From Alicyclobacillus suci (GTDB lineage Bacteria; Bacillota; Bacilli; Alicyclobacillales; Alicyclobacillaceae): DNA of 64,000 nt. Location of the stretch: NCBI RefSeq assembly GCF_017329615.1, contig NZ_JAFMTW010000007.1:62001-126000 (forward strand), given 5' to 3'. Each line of letters opens with the position of its first letter. Position 1 is the stretch's first letter. Under the pieces are notes generated by a model. That model was given only the letters and a program-made list of their open reading frames with translations. It was not told the DNA's origin and did not search any database. This document shows, piece by piece, positions 26,306 through 35,493 of this stretch. The translations under genes were made by a program, and so were the position numbers.

Positions 26306-27607
26306 GTGGGGTTTGTCGCATGGGCCTTTAGTCGGCACTGGGGCCGTAGGTTTTTGACATTTATCATGGCAAGTCTGATAAGTTCCGTAGCCCTCTTTGC
26401 AATCCCTGGCGTTGCACGAGCGGATGCGTTAGATGTGGTCCTCAATGAGTCCGTGCGTGACGGTATTCCTTATGTGAATGGGGAAGATAGCGCGAAATGG
26501 CCAAGCATTGTGTCAAATGCAGCGGTCGTTATGGACATGGACACGGGGACTGTGGTGTATGCGAAAAATCCGCTGGTTTCGCATTATCCCGCAAGTATTA
26601 CGAAAATCATGACGGCTTTGTTGGCATTAAAATACGGAAAATTGAGCGATGAATTGACCGCGAGCAAGGATGCAGTGAGTCAGCCTCCCGATAAGTTGTA
26701 TATGGTCCCTGGCGAGAAACACTCACTTCAATCCCTGTTGTATGGGATGCTTCTAGATTCGGCGAACGATGTTGCTGTCGAAATCGCTGAGCACTACGGT
26801 GGGACTGTTAAGAATTTTGCTGCGATGATGAATCAAGAGGCGAAGTTGTTGGGTGCGACGCATACCCATTTTGATAATCCGAATGGATTGCCGGATAAGA
26901 AGCATCAAACCACGGCTTATGATATGGCGGTAATTGCCCGCGCGGCGATGCAGTATCCGGAATTTCGTAAAATTGTTCAGACAAAATACTATGACTGGCA
27001 GGGCGATAAGTGGCACGCAAAGCTCATGAATCTCAACACGATGCTGTTTAATTATCCCGGTTGTATCGGATTGAAAACAGGGTTCACAAGTGTGGCGCAT
27101 GAGACTTTGGTTGTCGCGGCGAAACGTGGAGATACGACATTCCTTGCTGTTTTGATGGACAATCCGACAGAGTCGTCCATTCGGCAGGATGCGACCTCGC
27201 TACTGAATTACGCGTTTCGTCACTATCAAACACAGACGATTGAACAAAAGGGTCAAGTGGTTGGCCAAGTGCTTCGTGGTCATGGGCAGCCGGTACCCGC
27301 TGTGGTCAAGCAGGCAGTCATGGCGACGGTGCCCAAAGGACAGGCTTTGCAGGCGCAATCGGTTATCCGCTATGCGCTGCCAGCACGCGCGGTGGCCAAG
27401 GGGGATGAGGTCGGCACGATGGATTTGCGCGATACAGACGGGCGCCTTCTCACATCGGTCCCACTGGATGCTGGAGCAAATGTGCCCAAGTCTGGGCAGG
27501 CAGCGGTGACGTTGGCCCGTACGTTGCTTCCATTGATGTTCGTATGCGCGCTAGCGCTCCTCGGCATTGCACGACTCGTTCGACGGTGGCGTCCACCACG
27601 CATGTGA
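26306..27607 (+). CDS. D-alanyl-D-alanine carboxypeptidase, DacF/PBP5-like
   Basis: A penicillin-binding carboxypeptidase of about 433 residues that trims the stem-peptide terminal D-Ala. An N-terminal signal segment ends near AIPGVARADA. Catalytic motifs are SITK (SxxK), SAND (SxN) and KTGFT (KTG). A PBP5-like beta domain follows (about 300-400), then a C-terminal hydrophobic anchor and the basic tail RLVRRWRPPRM. The start chosen is a GTG at 26306, nine bases after GGGGGGC; TTG at 26288 is the longer alternative. A link to sporulation (DacF) is an inference. Confidence 0.88.
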   Translation: MGFVAWAFSRHWGRRFLTFIMASLISSVALFAIPGVARADALDVVLNESVRDGIPYVNGEDSAKWPSIVSNAAVVMDMDTGTVVYAKNPLVSHYPASITKIMTALLALKYGKLSDELTASKDAVSQPPDKLYMVPGEKHSLQSLLYGMLLDSANDVAVEIAEHYGGTVKNFAAMMNQEAKLLGATHTHFDNPNGLPDKKHQTTAYDMAVIARAAMQYPEFRKIVQTKYYDWQGDKWHAKLMNLNTMLFNYPGCIGLKTGFTSVAHETLVVAAKRGDTTFLAVLMDNPTESSIRQDATSLLNYAFRHYQTQTIEQKGQVVGQVLRGHGQPVPAVVKQAVMATVPKGQALQAQSVIRYALPARAVAKGDEVGTMDLRDTDGRLLTSVPLDAGANVPKSGQAAVTLARTLLPLMFVCALALLGIARLVRRWRPPRM

Positions 27608-27630
27608 TAGGGGGGCTAGGTGCCCCCTAT
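27607..27630. terminator. Hairpin between convergent dacF-like gene and ktrA
   Basis: ATAGGGGGGC pairs with GCCCCCTAT with one bulge and a short loop. It begins at the carboxypeptidase stop codon. There is no T-tract. Confidence 0.5.
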
Positions 27631-27682
27631 GTTCGCTTGGCGCGGCGTGTTTTACTTGGTGTGGAGCCCAGTCTTAGGAGGG

Positions 27683-28345
27683 TTATTCAGTGAGGCGCAC
27701 CACGCGTGTGAGCGACTCGTGACGCCCAACGAGCACTAGGATATCCCCTTCGTAAATGGTATCATTTGCGGACACAGGAAAGATGGTATTTTTGCTACGG
27801 ACAATCATCACGACTTGGACGCCAAAACGTCGCGTCAAGTTTAATTTGGCGAGCGTTTTGTCGACGAGTTCGCCCTTCGCTGTGATCTCCATCATGAAGA
27901 CTTCCTCATACAGCTCAATCATGTCGAGAATGGCTGATCTCGTCAGCAAGCGGGCCAACCGGGCACCAGACTCCCGTTCTGGAAAGACCACGCGGTCGGC
28001 GCCAAGTCTTTCGAGAATTTTACCGTGCGTCGGGTGAAGTGCCTTGGCGACTACGTACAGGCCCAAGTCTTTGCAATTCATGGTGGCGTGGTTGGAACTT
28101 GTCTCATCGTTGCCGATAGCGACAATGACCGCGTCTGCTTCTTTCACGCCGGCTTCGCGAAGAAATTGAATATCTTCTGCGTTGCCGACCGCGGTCTCAC
28201 AGCGATCAGCAAACGCTTCAAGGCAGCTTGGGTTGCGGTCGATGAGTAACACTTCGTGCCCATGCCGCAGTAACTCGATGGCGGCACCGGTACCAAATCG
28301 TCCAACGCCGATGATGCAAAATGTCATTTTACGATTCCGAGGCAA
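27683..28345 (-). CDS. ktrA: K+ uptake regulatory subunit, KtrA/TrkA (RCK) family
   Basis: A 220-residue cytoplasmic gating subunit. It has an N-terminal RCK_N Rossmann fold (FCIIGVGRFGTGAAIELLRHG, then the acidic LLIDRNP) that binds ATP/ADP or NAD(H). The RCK_C domain (about 140-220) contains YEGDILVLVG and often binds c-di-AMP. It forms a ring under the KtrB channel encoded 19 bases upstream. The start is a TTG with AAAGGAG upstream. It is the last gene of an apparent methyltransferase-ktrB-ktrA operon. Confidence 0.9.
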   Translation of the reverse strand: MPRNRKMTFCIIGVGRFGTGAAIELLRHGHEVLLIDRNPSCLEAFADRCETAVGNAEDIQFLREAGVKEADAVIVAIGNDETSSNHATMNCKDLGLYVVAKALHPTHGKILERLGADRVVFPERESGARLARLLTRSAILDMIELYEEVFMMEITAKGELVDKTLAKLNLTRRFGVQVVMIVRSKNTIFPVSANDTIYEGDILVLVGRHESLTRVVRLTE

Positions 28346-28364
28346 AATTGACCGTCTCCTTTAA

Positions 28365-29678
28365 TTAACCAATGAATATTCGCTCTTGGACATACTGAAC
28401 CCGCGATTGCGACTTATGCACCAAACTGACGAGAAACGTAAAAATGCCGATGCGACCAATGTACATTGTCAAAATGAGCACCCATTTCATTTCTGGGCGG
28501 ACAAGTCCGGTGATGCCCGTTGTTAGACCTACCGTACCATAGGCCGATACTTCTTCGAAGATAATTTTAATGATGGGGATGTTCGGTTCAAACACCGCAT
28601 CAATCAGTGTGCAGACCAGCACGACCGCACTGCTTAACAACGTAATGAGCAGAGCCCGCTGTGATAGGTCCCAAGGAATTTGGCGGTGACCTGACACAAT
28701 CTGTGTCCGCCCGCGAATGCTTGCCATGACGGTCTTGATGATTAAAAAGAACGATGTCGTTTTGATGCCGCCACCTGTTGAACCGGGCGACGCCCCAATA
28801 AACATCAACAAAATCAAAATGAGCCAAGTGACTTCTTGCATGTTGCTGATGGGAATGGAGTCGAATCCGGCAGTTCTTGCAATCGCGGACGTGAAGAACG
28901 CGTTGAGCAACTTGTATCCGGGACTTAGCCCTTTCATCGACGCATTCCACTCAAACGCCACAATCAAAAGTGTGCCGATGACTAGTAACAGTCCACTCAT
29001 CCCAAGGACGATGCGCGCGTGTAAGGACAATCGCCGTTGTCGTGGATACCGAGCGAGTTCCACAAGGACGACAAATCCGAGCCCGCCGGTGATGACCAGA
29101 GCGGCTGTCAAGAGCAACATGAACGGGTCGCGCGTGAAACTTTCCATACTATTGCCCCAGATATCAAATCCAGCGTTGTTAAACGCCGAGATACTATGGA
29201 AAGAGGCGACGCCGAGTGCTTTGGCCCAGGTGTAGCTATATCGTAGATGTAAGTAGAGCGTAAATAAGACAATGCCAGCGCTCTCAATACTGAAACTAAA
29301 AAACACGACCCTGCGAAATAGACGCACAATGCCTACTGTAGGCGTATTTCGTTCCTCCGCGAGCACCCGACGTTCTTCTAAACTGATTTTTCGGCCAATC
29401 AGCAAATAGAAACTCGTCGAGAGAAAGGTCACACCGATGCCGCCAATTTGTACTAAGGCGACGATAATGACATCTCCCACCGGTGTAAACGTGTGTAGGG
29501 TGTTGACACTGGACAAGCCGGTCACGAACAAGGCACTAGCCGACGTGAATACAGCGTCGACAACCGACAAAGGCGTTTTTCTGCTAAACGGAAGCAACAG
29601 TAAAAAGGCGCCTAATAAACAGATGGCCACATAGCCCAAGGCAATTCTTTGTGAAGGGCTGATACGCCATTTCCCCAA
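28365..29678 (-). CDS. ktrB: K+ uptake channel subunit, KtrB/TrkH family
   Basis: A 437-residue membrane protein of the Trk/Ktr/HKT superfamily with four pore repeats. Recognisable pore loops include the SASALFVTGLS, FNNAGFDIWG and SPGSTGGGIKTTS segments, and the last repeat holds SAYGTVGLTTGITG. It admits K+, probably with Na+ coupling. The start is a TTG with TAGGAG upstream. The ktrA gene follows. K+ import here contrasts with the K+/H+ antiporters at 14.1 and 51.3 kb, which would remove cations. Confidence 0.92.
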   Translation of the reverse strand: MGKWRISPSQRIALGYVAICLLGAFLLLLPFSRKTPLSVVDAVFTSASALFVTGLSSVNTLHTFTPVGDVIIVALVQIGGIGVTFLSTSFYLLIGRKISLEERRVLAEERNTPTVGIVRLFRRVVFFSFSIESAGIVLFTLYLHLRYSYTWAKALGVASFHSISAFNNAGFDIWGNSMESFTRDPFMLLLTAALVITGGLGFVVLVELARYPRQRRLSLHARIVLGMSGLLLVIGTLLIVAFEWNASMKGLSPGYKLLNAFFTSAIARTAGFDSIPISNMQEVTWLILILLMFIGASPGSTGGGIKTTSFFLIIKTVMASIRGRTQIVSGHRQIPWDLSQRALLITLLSSAVVLVCTLIDAVFEPNIPIIKIIFEEVSAYGTVGLTTGITGLVRPEMKWVLILTMYIGRIGIFTFLVSLVHKSQSRVQYVQERIFIG

Positions 29679-29702
29679 CCACGGTCACTCCTAGTGTCTA
29701 GA

Positions 29703-30359
29703 TTATTTTTGCGTCCGATATTTTCGACTTGTTCGCACGCGGGCAACGGCAAAACCATCGTGAACCGGCAGAATGGTTGCTTCGAGTTCTGGATGGGACA
29801 AAAGCGTCTGGTTAAACGCACGCACGGCGACCGGTGAAGGGCTTTGGTTTGATTCATCTAGCACTCTGTCGCGCAGTAGCACATTGTCAGCGACGATAAG
29901 CGTGCCAGGGACGGACATCGCCAGCGCAAACGCCAGATATTCTGGGTAATTTGGCTTGTCGGCATCAATGAACACGAAATCAAACTGACGCCTACTCTGT
30001 TTTAGTTCTTTTAGGGATGTCAAAGCATCGCCAAGCACAATGTCGATGTTGTCTGTCAGTCCAGCCGCTTGGATGTTTGATTTTGCAATCAGCGCGTGTT
30101 CCTCGCGCGCTTCGAGTGTCGTTACGCGGCCTTTAGATGTGAAGCCGCGGGCCAGGCAGATGGCACTGTATCCACCGTATGTACCAATTTCTAAAATTTC
30201 TTTCGCACCGCTTGTTGCGACAAGAATAGTGAGCAGCTTGCCCAAATCTGGTTTGACCGACATCGGAGGAAGACCCGCTTGAGCAATCGATTGAACAGTG
30301 GAACATAGAATCGGATCAGCGGGGAGCAGTCGTTCCACATACTCGGTTCGATTCATCAT
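29703..30359 (-). CDS. SAM-dependent O-methyltransferase (class I, caffeoyl-CoA OMT-like)
   Basis: A 218-residue methyltransferase with motif I ILEIGTYGGYSAI, the acidic turn TTLEAREE, the metal/substrate strand FVFIDADKPNYPEYL and IVADNVL, all as in the Mg-dependent catechol/caffeoyl-CoA OMT group. Many bacterial members (YrrM type) have unknown substrates. The start is the ATG at 30359 with GAGGTG at good spacing, 12 codons inside the longest frame. It precedes ktrB by 24 bases; whether this link is functional is unknown. Confidence 0.85.
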   Translation of the reverse strand: MMNRTEYVERLLPADPILCSTVQSIAQAGLPPMSVKPDLGKLLTILVATSGAKEILEIGTYGGYSAICLARGFTSKGRVTTLEAREEHALIAKSNIQAAGLTDNIDIVLGDALTSLKELKQSRRQFDFVFIDADKPNYPEYLAFALAMSVPGTLIVADNVLLRDRVLDESNQSPSPVAVRAFNQTLLSHPELEATILPVHDGFAVARVRTSRKYRTQK

Positions 30360-30653
30360 ATATACACCTCGGTTCACCGGCCATTTCATGCTCATATGTT
30401 AACACGCTTGTTCGACGACGTGTGGGTTTTGCATTTTTTCATGAAATTTTCCAATCCTATGGCGAGGATGTGGAGTATTGAACAACATTTTTTGTTTTAT
30501 CGATTTTTGGAGTTGCCTGACGACTTTTGTCGATTAGAATGATATAGGAACCTAATTGTACAATGGTCAAAGTATACCCGATTTGGCTCTGGCAAAATCG
30601 AACGAAGCAAAAGTAATGAAGCAAAATTGAATCAAGTAGGTGTGCCCTGATAT

Positions 30654-31700
30654 ATGAATCGTGGAAAACACAGCAAGAAGAGAGAGGGAGAGAAACAGCA
30701 GAAGCAAAAACCAAAGCGCGGGCGGCCCGTTCTGCGATGGATTGGCTATATTCTGTTTGGTGCCGTGTATCTATATGTTTCAACTGCCCTTTGGATTTTT
30801 CAGGGGCCGTTTCCGGCGTTAAAAGGATACCTCATCGACAGTTTGGATGCTACGCGACATGGTTATTTGCTGCGTCCGCTCTCTTTGTATACGCTACCAG
30901 AATCTGTCATACAACAAAACGCACTGTCCAATCAGCTTGTGTCAACGACGAAAAATCCAAACGACATCGTTCGGAAGAACTATGACAACCACAATGGATC
31001 TATTCAGGTCATCACGGATAAGGAAAGTCTTTTTACGGCCTATATCATGCTGGTCAAAGACCCGAAGCGCATTCGCGTCCAGACGACGAAGTACTTGCAT
31101 CAACACGGACAAACTGTCTCCGACATGGTCAAGGAGTCGGGGGCAGTCGCTGGTATTAACGGCGGGGGATTCGTCGACACCAACCAGCAGGGAACAGGTG
31201 CCTATCCTCAGGGCATTACAATTCACGATGGCCAATTGGTCAGTATCACTGGGTCAACCACGCGTCCACAGCCTGTGATTGCGTTTACCGCAGGTGGCCA
31301 AATGATTGCAGGTGCGTACTCGCTTCCGCAACTGCGCAGTTTGAATGTGAAAGAAGCAGTAGGTTTTGGACCTGTGCTCGTTCAGGATGGAAAGGCGGTC
31401 CCTACAGAGGGATCGGAGGGAAGAAATCCGCGGACGGCTATTGGCCAAGCTGCCGATGGGACCGTGATTATGATTGTCACAAATGGGCGTGAAATCAATC
31501 AGCCGGGTGCGACGTATGACGATATCAAGGCACTTATGCTCAAGTATCACGCAACAATCGCTGCGAATTTAGATGGGGGATCTTCGACGACCATGGTCTA
31601 CAACGGCAAGCTGGTCAATACGCCGTGGGATGTGCTTGGCGAGCGCGAAGTGTCGACCTCCATCGTCGTGATGCCAGAATCCGATCAGGGAGGTCAATGA
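30654..31700 (+). CDS. Membrane-anchored phosphodiester glycosidase (NAGPA/DUF2233) family protein
   Basis: A 348-residue protein with a basic cytoplasmic N-terminus rich in Lys (KKREGEKQQKQKPKRGRP), one membrane helix (about 28-50) and an extracytoplasmic catalytic-type domain. Family features are AGINGGGF, the PRTAIGQAADG strand and AANLDGGSSTTMVYNG near the C-terminus. The family includes the mammalian uncovering enzyme and bacterial YngK/EpsL-like proteins that cut sugar phosphodiesters; here a cell-wall or exopolysaccharide role is inferred. Its stop overlaps the next start (ATGA), so the two are translationally coupled. Confidence 0.8.
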   Translation: MNRGKHSKKREGEKQQKQKPKRGRPVLRWIGYILFGAVYLYVSTALWIFQGPFPALKGYLIDSLDATRHGYLLRPLSLYTLPESVIQQNALSNQLVSTTKNPNDIVRKNYDNHNGSIQVITDKESLFTAYIMLVKDPKRIRVQTTKYLHQHGQTVSDMVKESGAVAGINGGGFVDTNQQGTGAYPQGITIHDGQLVSITGSTTRPQPVIAFTAGGQMIAGAYSLPQLRSLNVKEAVGFGPVLVQDGKAVPTEGSEGRNPRTAIGQAADGTVIMIVTNGREINQPGATYDDIKALMLKYHATIAANLDGGSSTTMVYNGKLVNTPWDVLGEREVSTSIVVMPESDQGGQ

Positions 31701-32599
31701 TGGCGCGCAAGATTGCGATTAAGCTGCTGTGTTTCGTCGCTGTCGTCACGCTGGGACAGTTGGCAGTATTTTATCATTATAACCATCTGTTTCGCGCGGC
31801 AGATCAGAGTGTGCAGTCGATTCTCAGCAATCATACAAAGCCTGAATCCTTGTCCCAGACAGAAGAGAAAGAAGTGGCGAAACTAAGGTCGCAGTACAAA
31901 TTTGTCACGGTGTCACCAGATGACCAATATGCCACATATATCGACAAGAAAAACATCTTGCACTTGTATGATTTGCAACAAAAGCGCGATATCAGCGCGG
32001 CAGAGAATCCATACACTGTGCAATACGTCTCCTGGATTTCTGATGAAAGCGTGTTTGTTGGAGAACAGGTGCACCCTGGAAACCTGGAGTTGAAAACCGT
32101 CAACGTCGACGACGGCACGCAAGTGATTGTCGAGGATTTTGCGGAGCTTTCACCAGATGCCGCATTTGCCAAAATCGCATTTAGTCACTATACGAACGAC
32201 GTCTACATTTTAATCAATACCAGCACGAGCAGCACCATTTATCATATTGATACGATGAAACATGTCGACGAGGTGCCTATCGGCGGGCGCTACATTAAAA
32301 ATATCGCTGTGTCCGATACGGAAAATCGACTGTATTTTGAGGACAGACTGAACGGGTCGTACAATGTTTTGTACTTTGACAACAATTATGTGGCACATCG
32401 CGTGCAACTTAATGCGGCGCTCATTTCGGTGGTGGGCAACACCGTTTATTATGGTGATGTCAACAAGGACGGCTATGTCACATCAGTTTACAGTGAAGAT
32501 CCGGATGGTACGTCCCATCTTATCAAGACGTTGGCGACACCGACGCCGGCATCTAAATTGGACGTGACCGACGATGGGCAAGTGCGCGTAGACGACTAG
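31697..32599 (+). CDS. Membrane-anchored beta-rich (propeller-like) protein of unknown function
   Basis: A protein of about 300 residues starting at the ATG at 31697, which overlaps the previous stop codon; AGGGAGG precedes it. One N-terminal helix (about 8-28) is followed by an extracytoplasmic domain with repeated beta-type blades: VSPDDQYATYID, VQYVSWISDESVFVG, FAELSPDAAFAKIAFS and IAVSDTENRLYFEDR. The regular spacing of SPD/SDT-type turns suggests a small beta-propeller. I do not recognise a named family. It probably works with the phosphodiester glycosidase. Confidence 0.6.
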   Translation: MMARKIAIKLLCFVAVVTLGQLAVFYHYNHLFRAADQSVQSILSNHTKPESLSQTEEKEVAKLRSQYKFVTVSPDDQYATYIDKKNILHLYDLQQKRDISAAENPYTVQYVSWISDESVFVGEQVHPGNLELKTVNVDDGTQVIVEDFAELSPDAAFAKIAFSHYTNDVYILINTSTSSTIYHIDTMKHVDEVPIGGRYIKNIAVSDTENRLYFEDRLNGSYNVLYFDNNYVAHRVQLNAALISVVGNTVYYGDVNKDGYVTSVYSEDPDGTSHLIKTLATPTPASKLDVTDDGQVRVDD

Positions 32600-32670
32600 G
32601 TGAAATTGCATCTTGCCTGCGAGGCCGTATTGCGCTAGCGGCTTGAGGGAAATCCAGCTGTGCGTCCTCG

Positions 32671-32700
32671 GCCGACACGCACCTTTTGCGCAGTGTCGGC
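32671..32700. terminator. Hairpin between convergent genes
   Basis: GCCGACAC and GTGTCGGC form a perfect 8-bp stem around a 14-base loop, between the propeller-like gene and the aldo/keto reductase. It has no T-tract. Confidence 0.4.
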
Positions 32701-32716
32701 TTGGGCAGGCGTGATT

Positions 32717-33634
32717 CTAGGCATTTGGACGATGTTCTGTATATACGTTTTGACGAATGGATTGTCGCAATCGATTCATTTCTTCCGGCGTCAGTGCCGC
32801 TACATTCGCGGCGCCGATGTTCTCGGAGATCTGTGACATTTTGCTGGCACCTGGAATGACCGATGCCACGACATCTGCGTGGAGGGCGTAGCGCAGACTT
32901 GTCTGCCCGGCCGTTCGCGCAGGTGTGACGAGTTCCGACAGCACCTTTTGTGCCACTGAGATTTCTTCAGCTGTCCGGTCGACATAGGTTTCCCCGTCGG
33001 TTAACCGTTTTTCCAGATTTGATAGCAGTCCGCGTGCGACTGGACCGCGTGCGATGACTGAAACCCCGTGTTCCGCTAACTTGGGAAACCACTCTTCCGG
33101 TCGCCTATCCAGGAGACTGTATTGCATCATTATGCTATCCATGTTCGATCCGCCCAGATACCGCAATATCACATTTGGCCGGATGGACGATATGCCGTAC
33201 GCACGAATTTTCCCCGCTTCTTTTAATCGTTCCATCGTCTCGACGATGTCTTCAAAAGGATCTTGCATGGTGCCGCCGTGCAATTGGTATAAATCGATGT
33301 AGTCCGTCCGCAGGCGGCGCAGACTTCTGTCGATTGCTTCGCGAATGTATTTGGGTGAAGGATCCCAGGTCCAGCCAGGCGTCCCAGGTTCGAAACGGTT
33401 GCCGACTTTGGTTGCGATGACGACTTCATGGCGTCGATTCGCAAATGCCGCACCGACGATTTCTTCGTTTCTTCCCTGGTCATATAAATCTGCTGTATCG
33501 AAAAAGCGCACGCCGTGATCAAACGCGAAATGGAGCAGATTGGTGGCAAGTGCCTCGTCCGTTCCAATCGACATACAGCCAAAGCCGATTTCACTCACCT
33601 GGATGTCGCTTCGGCCCAACTTTCGAAATTGCAT
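32717..33634 (-). CDS. Aldo/keto reductase
   Basis: A 305-residue NAD(P)H-dependent oxidoreductase with a TIM-barrel fold. The catalytic tetrad is visible: Asp and Tyr in FFDTADLYDQGRNEE, Lys in VIATKVG and His in YQLHGG. The C-terminal cofactor segment SVIPGASKMSQISENI is present. It resembles the YdbC/YhdN-type general stress AKRs of Bacillus. The substrate is unknown. It is flanked by a convergent gene and the L,D-transpeptidase gene. Confidence 0.9.
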   Translation of the reverse strand: MQFRKLGRSDIQVSEIGFGCMSIGTDEALATNLLHFAFDHGVRFFDTADLYDQGRNEEIVGAAFANRRHEVVIATKVGNRFEPGTPGWTWDPSPKYIREAIDRSLRRLRTDYIDLYQLHGGTMQDPFEDIVETMERLKEAGKIRAYGISSIRPNVILRYLGGSNMDSIMMQYSLLDRRPEEWFPKLAEHGVSVIARGPVARGLLSNLEKRLTDGETYVDRTAEEISVAQKVLSELVTPARTAGQTSLRYALHADVVASVIPGASKMSQISENIGAANVAALTPEEMNRLRQSIRQNVYTEHRPNA

Positions 33635-33726
33635 ACGAATCTCCCCTCCGTCACGACCTTAGCACGATTGTAGCGCAGACGGAAGGTTGAACCAACTAGA
33701 CAGCGGACCGCAAAGAAACGGGTCGC

Positions 33727-34698
33727 TTAGGAGGAGCGAACTGAGACGAGCGTTCCGAGCGTGACTGTGTTGTATACCGTTTCGGCCGTCGCAATGGGAA
33801 TTTCGACGCAACCCATGCTTTGTGGTGAGCCATAGCTCGGGCGCGAGAAACCATGTACCGCTTCGCCCTGGTAAAAGTAGTTTACATAGGGGACGCCGGG
33901 ATCGTCATACGTTGTGCCCCACGGCGTCGTCCCTTTCATCTCTTGCGATTGGTATCGCAAATAAATAGGCCATGTGCCTAAAGTGGTCGGTGACGAGGCG
34001 ATACCTGTATTCGCGGCGGTTTGGAGGACGACAGTTCCGTTTTTCCACAGTTTGAGCACCTCCGTTGGATGCTCGGTGACGGTGATAAACAAATAGGGGG
34101 CGGTGCTTACCTGCTGAGCTTTTAGCGCCTGACTGAGTGCCTTCCATGTTTGGGGACCAGCGACACCGTCTGCCGCTAAGTTGTGATCTGCCTGAAACCG
34201 CATCAAAGCCCCCTCCGTCATGACGTTGTCTGTGTGTGGCTTCCATAGGGAACTGAGTTGGCTAGCTGTTCCTTTATCTTTCCATGCGTAGCTACCAGGC
34301 AGTGGCGCCTGCACTTTGCCAAGTGCCTGCATGGCCGCAGGTAGTGTCATTTGATGTGCCGGGGTAAACCTGACAGGCATATAGCCGAGTACGCTGAGCG
34401 CTTCGTTCAAGTAACTGGCCATCGGCGTGTTGGCGCCAAGTTTGATCAGTGGCGGTGTGGGCGGTGTGTTTTTTTTCGGAGCCGTTTTCGATCCGCCTTG
34501 GATCTTGCTAGACGAGTCCGTGGCTGATTTGCTGGATGTCGCACCGGTCGTCGTGGGTGTCGTTTCTTCGGCGACGACGGTTGCATGGGTGATAAGGGTC
34601 GTGGTGGTTGATGGATTGGTCGCGCAGCCAGAGAGCGCGAGTATTGCGCCCGTACAGACCAGTACTGCGCCAGCGCGCAAGAAATTTACGATTTTCAA
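33727..34698 (-). CDS. Lipoprotein L,D-transpeptidase-like (YkuD) protein with atypical active-site motif
   Basis: A protein of about 323 residues starting at a TTG (34698) with AAGAAGGTG upstream. The signal peptide ends in the lipobox ALSGC. A Ser/Thr-rich linker follows, then a peptidoglycan-binding segment (RFQADHNLAADGVAGPQTW), then a YkuD fold with TWPIYLRYQSQEM and VHGFSRPSYGSPQSMGCVEI. In active enzymes the last motif is SHGCVR; here His and Arg are replaced, although the Cys remains. It would act on peptidoglycan cross-links outside the membrane, but activity is uncertain. Confidence 0.78.
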   Translation of the reverse strand: MKIVNFLRAGAVLVCTGAILALSGCATNPSTTTTLITHATVVAEETTPTTTGATSSKSATDSSSKIQGGSKTAPKKNTPPTPPLIKLGANTPMASYLNEALSVLGYMPVRFTPAHQMTLPAAMQALGKVQAPLPGSYAWKDKGTASQLSSLWKPHTDNVMTEGALMRFQADHNLAADGVAGPQTWKALSQALKAQQVSTAPYLFITVTEHPTEVLKLWKNGTVVLQTAANTGIASSPTTLGTWPIYLRYQSQEMKGTTPWGTTYDDPGVPYVNYFYQGEAVHGFSRPSYGSPQSMGCVEIPIATAETVYNTVTLGTLVSVRSS

Positions 34699-34905
34699 CT
34701 GTGCACCTTCTTTGCTAGCCTCAAGGTCATGCCATACAACGTATTCCAGCGTAGAAGGCGATATGCTGGGCATTTGCTAGAAATAGCAAAAAGGTACAGG
34801 TTGGTGGTAGCGCCGTGGAAGTGGCGGCGAGTGTGGTCGCGGCAGTGGGTGTGTGGGCCGGCGGGATCAGGGGAGAACGGGAAGAAGGTAGGATTTCTGC
34901 TCTAT

Positions 34906-35467
34906 TTATTGAAAAGCCATCGTTCCCGCCTCAGCGCTTGTTTGGCGCGTGTGGACGATGAGGTGGTATATGTCAGCTGTGTGAATTTCTTCACCACTGC
35001 TGATGTTGAGGATTTCGTCATCGGCCGCCGTGAGCGCCAGCACGTTGGCTTCTGCGACGTCTTTCACGTAGACGTAGTCGCGCGTCGTGCCGCGATAGAA
35101 GTGCAGATACTTTTCACCTACGTATTTGTGAATAGCGTAGGGCGAAATCATCACTGGGTTGACCGACTCATCGGTGGGCATCACCGGTGCGTCACCGGCG
35201 AGTGCACCGCCTGACGAGATGAAAATAAACTTCTTCACGTCGTAATGACGGCAGCATTTCAGCAAATTGAGCAACTCCGTGACGTTGAGGTCCGCGTCCA
35301 GTCGCGGATCTTCCACGGATTTCGGCACCGATTTTTGGGCCGCGTGGTGGTTCACCACGTCCGGTTTCTCCAGGGCGAAGACTTGGGGTAATGAGGCGGG
35401 GCGGATATCCATGAAGTAAAACTTCGCCTGCGGATGAATCCGCTCCACCAGTCACGAGAATTTTCAC
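34906..35467 (-). pseudogene. Collapsed NAD-dependent sugar epimerase/dehydratase (GalE-like)
   Basis: The start (GTG at 35467) gives VKILVTGGA, the beginning of a Rossmann epimerase. The frame then shifts and jumps to ERIHPQAKFYFMDIRP, skipping the GxxG helix and about 30-40 residues. The middle reads well, with the catalytic Ser (FISSGGALAG) and Tyr-Lys (YAIHKYVGEKY). After LHFYR it jumps to TRDYVYVKDVAEANVLAL, losing roughly 70 residues that normally hold the RYANVYGP segment. With two deletions and a frameshift it cannot make an active enzyme. Confidence 0.85.
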
Positions 35468-35493
35468 ACGAGCAATTCCTTTTTCAATTCGGG

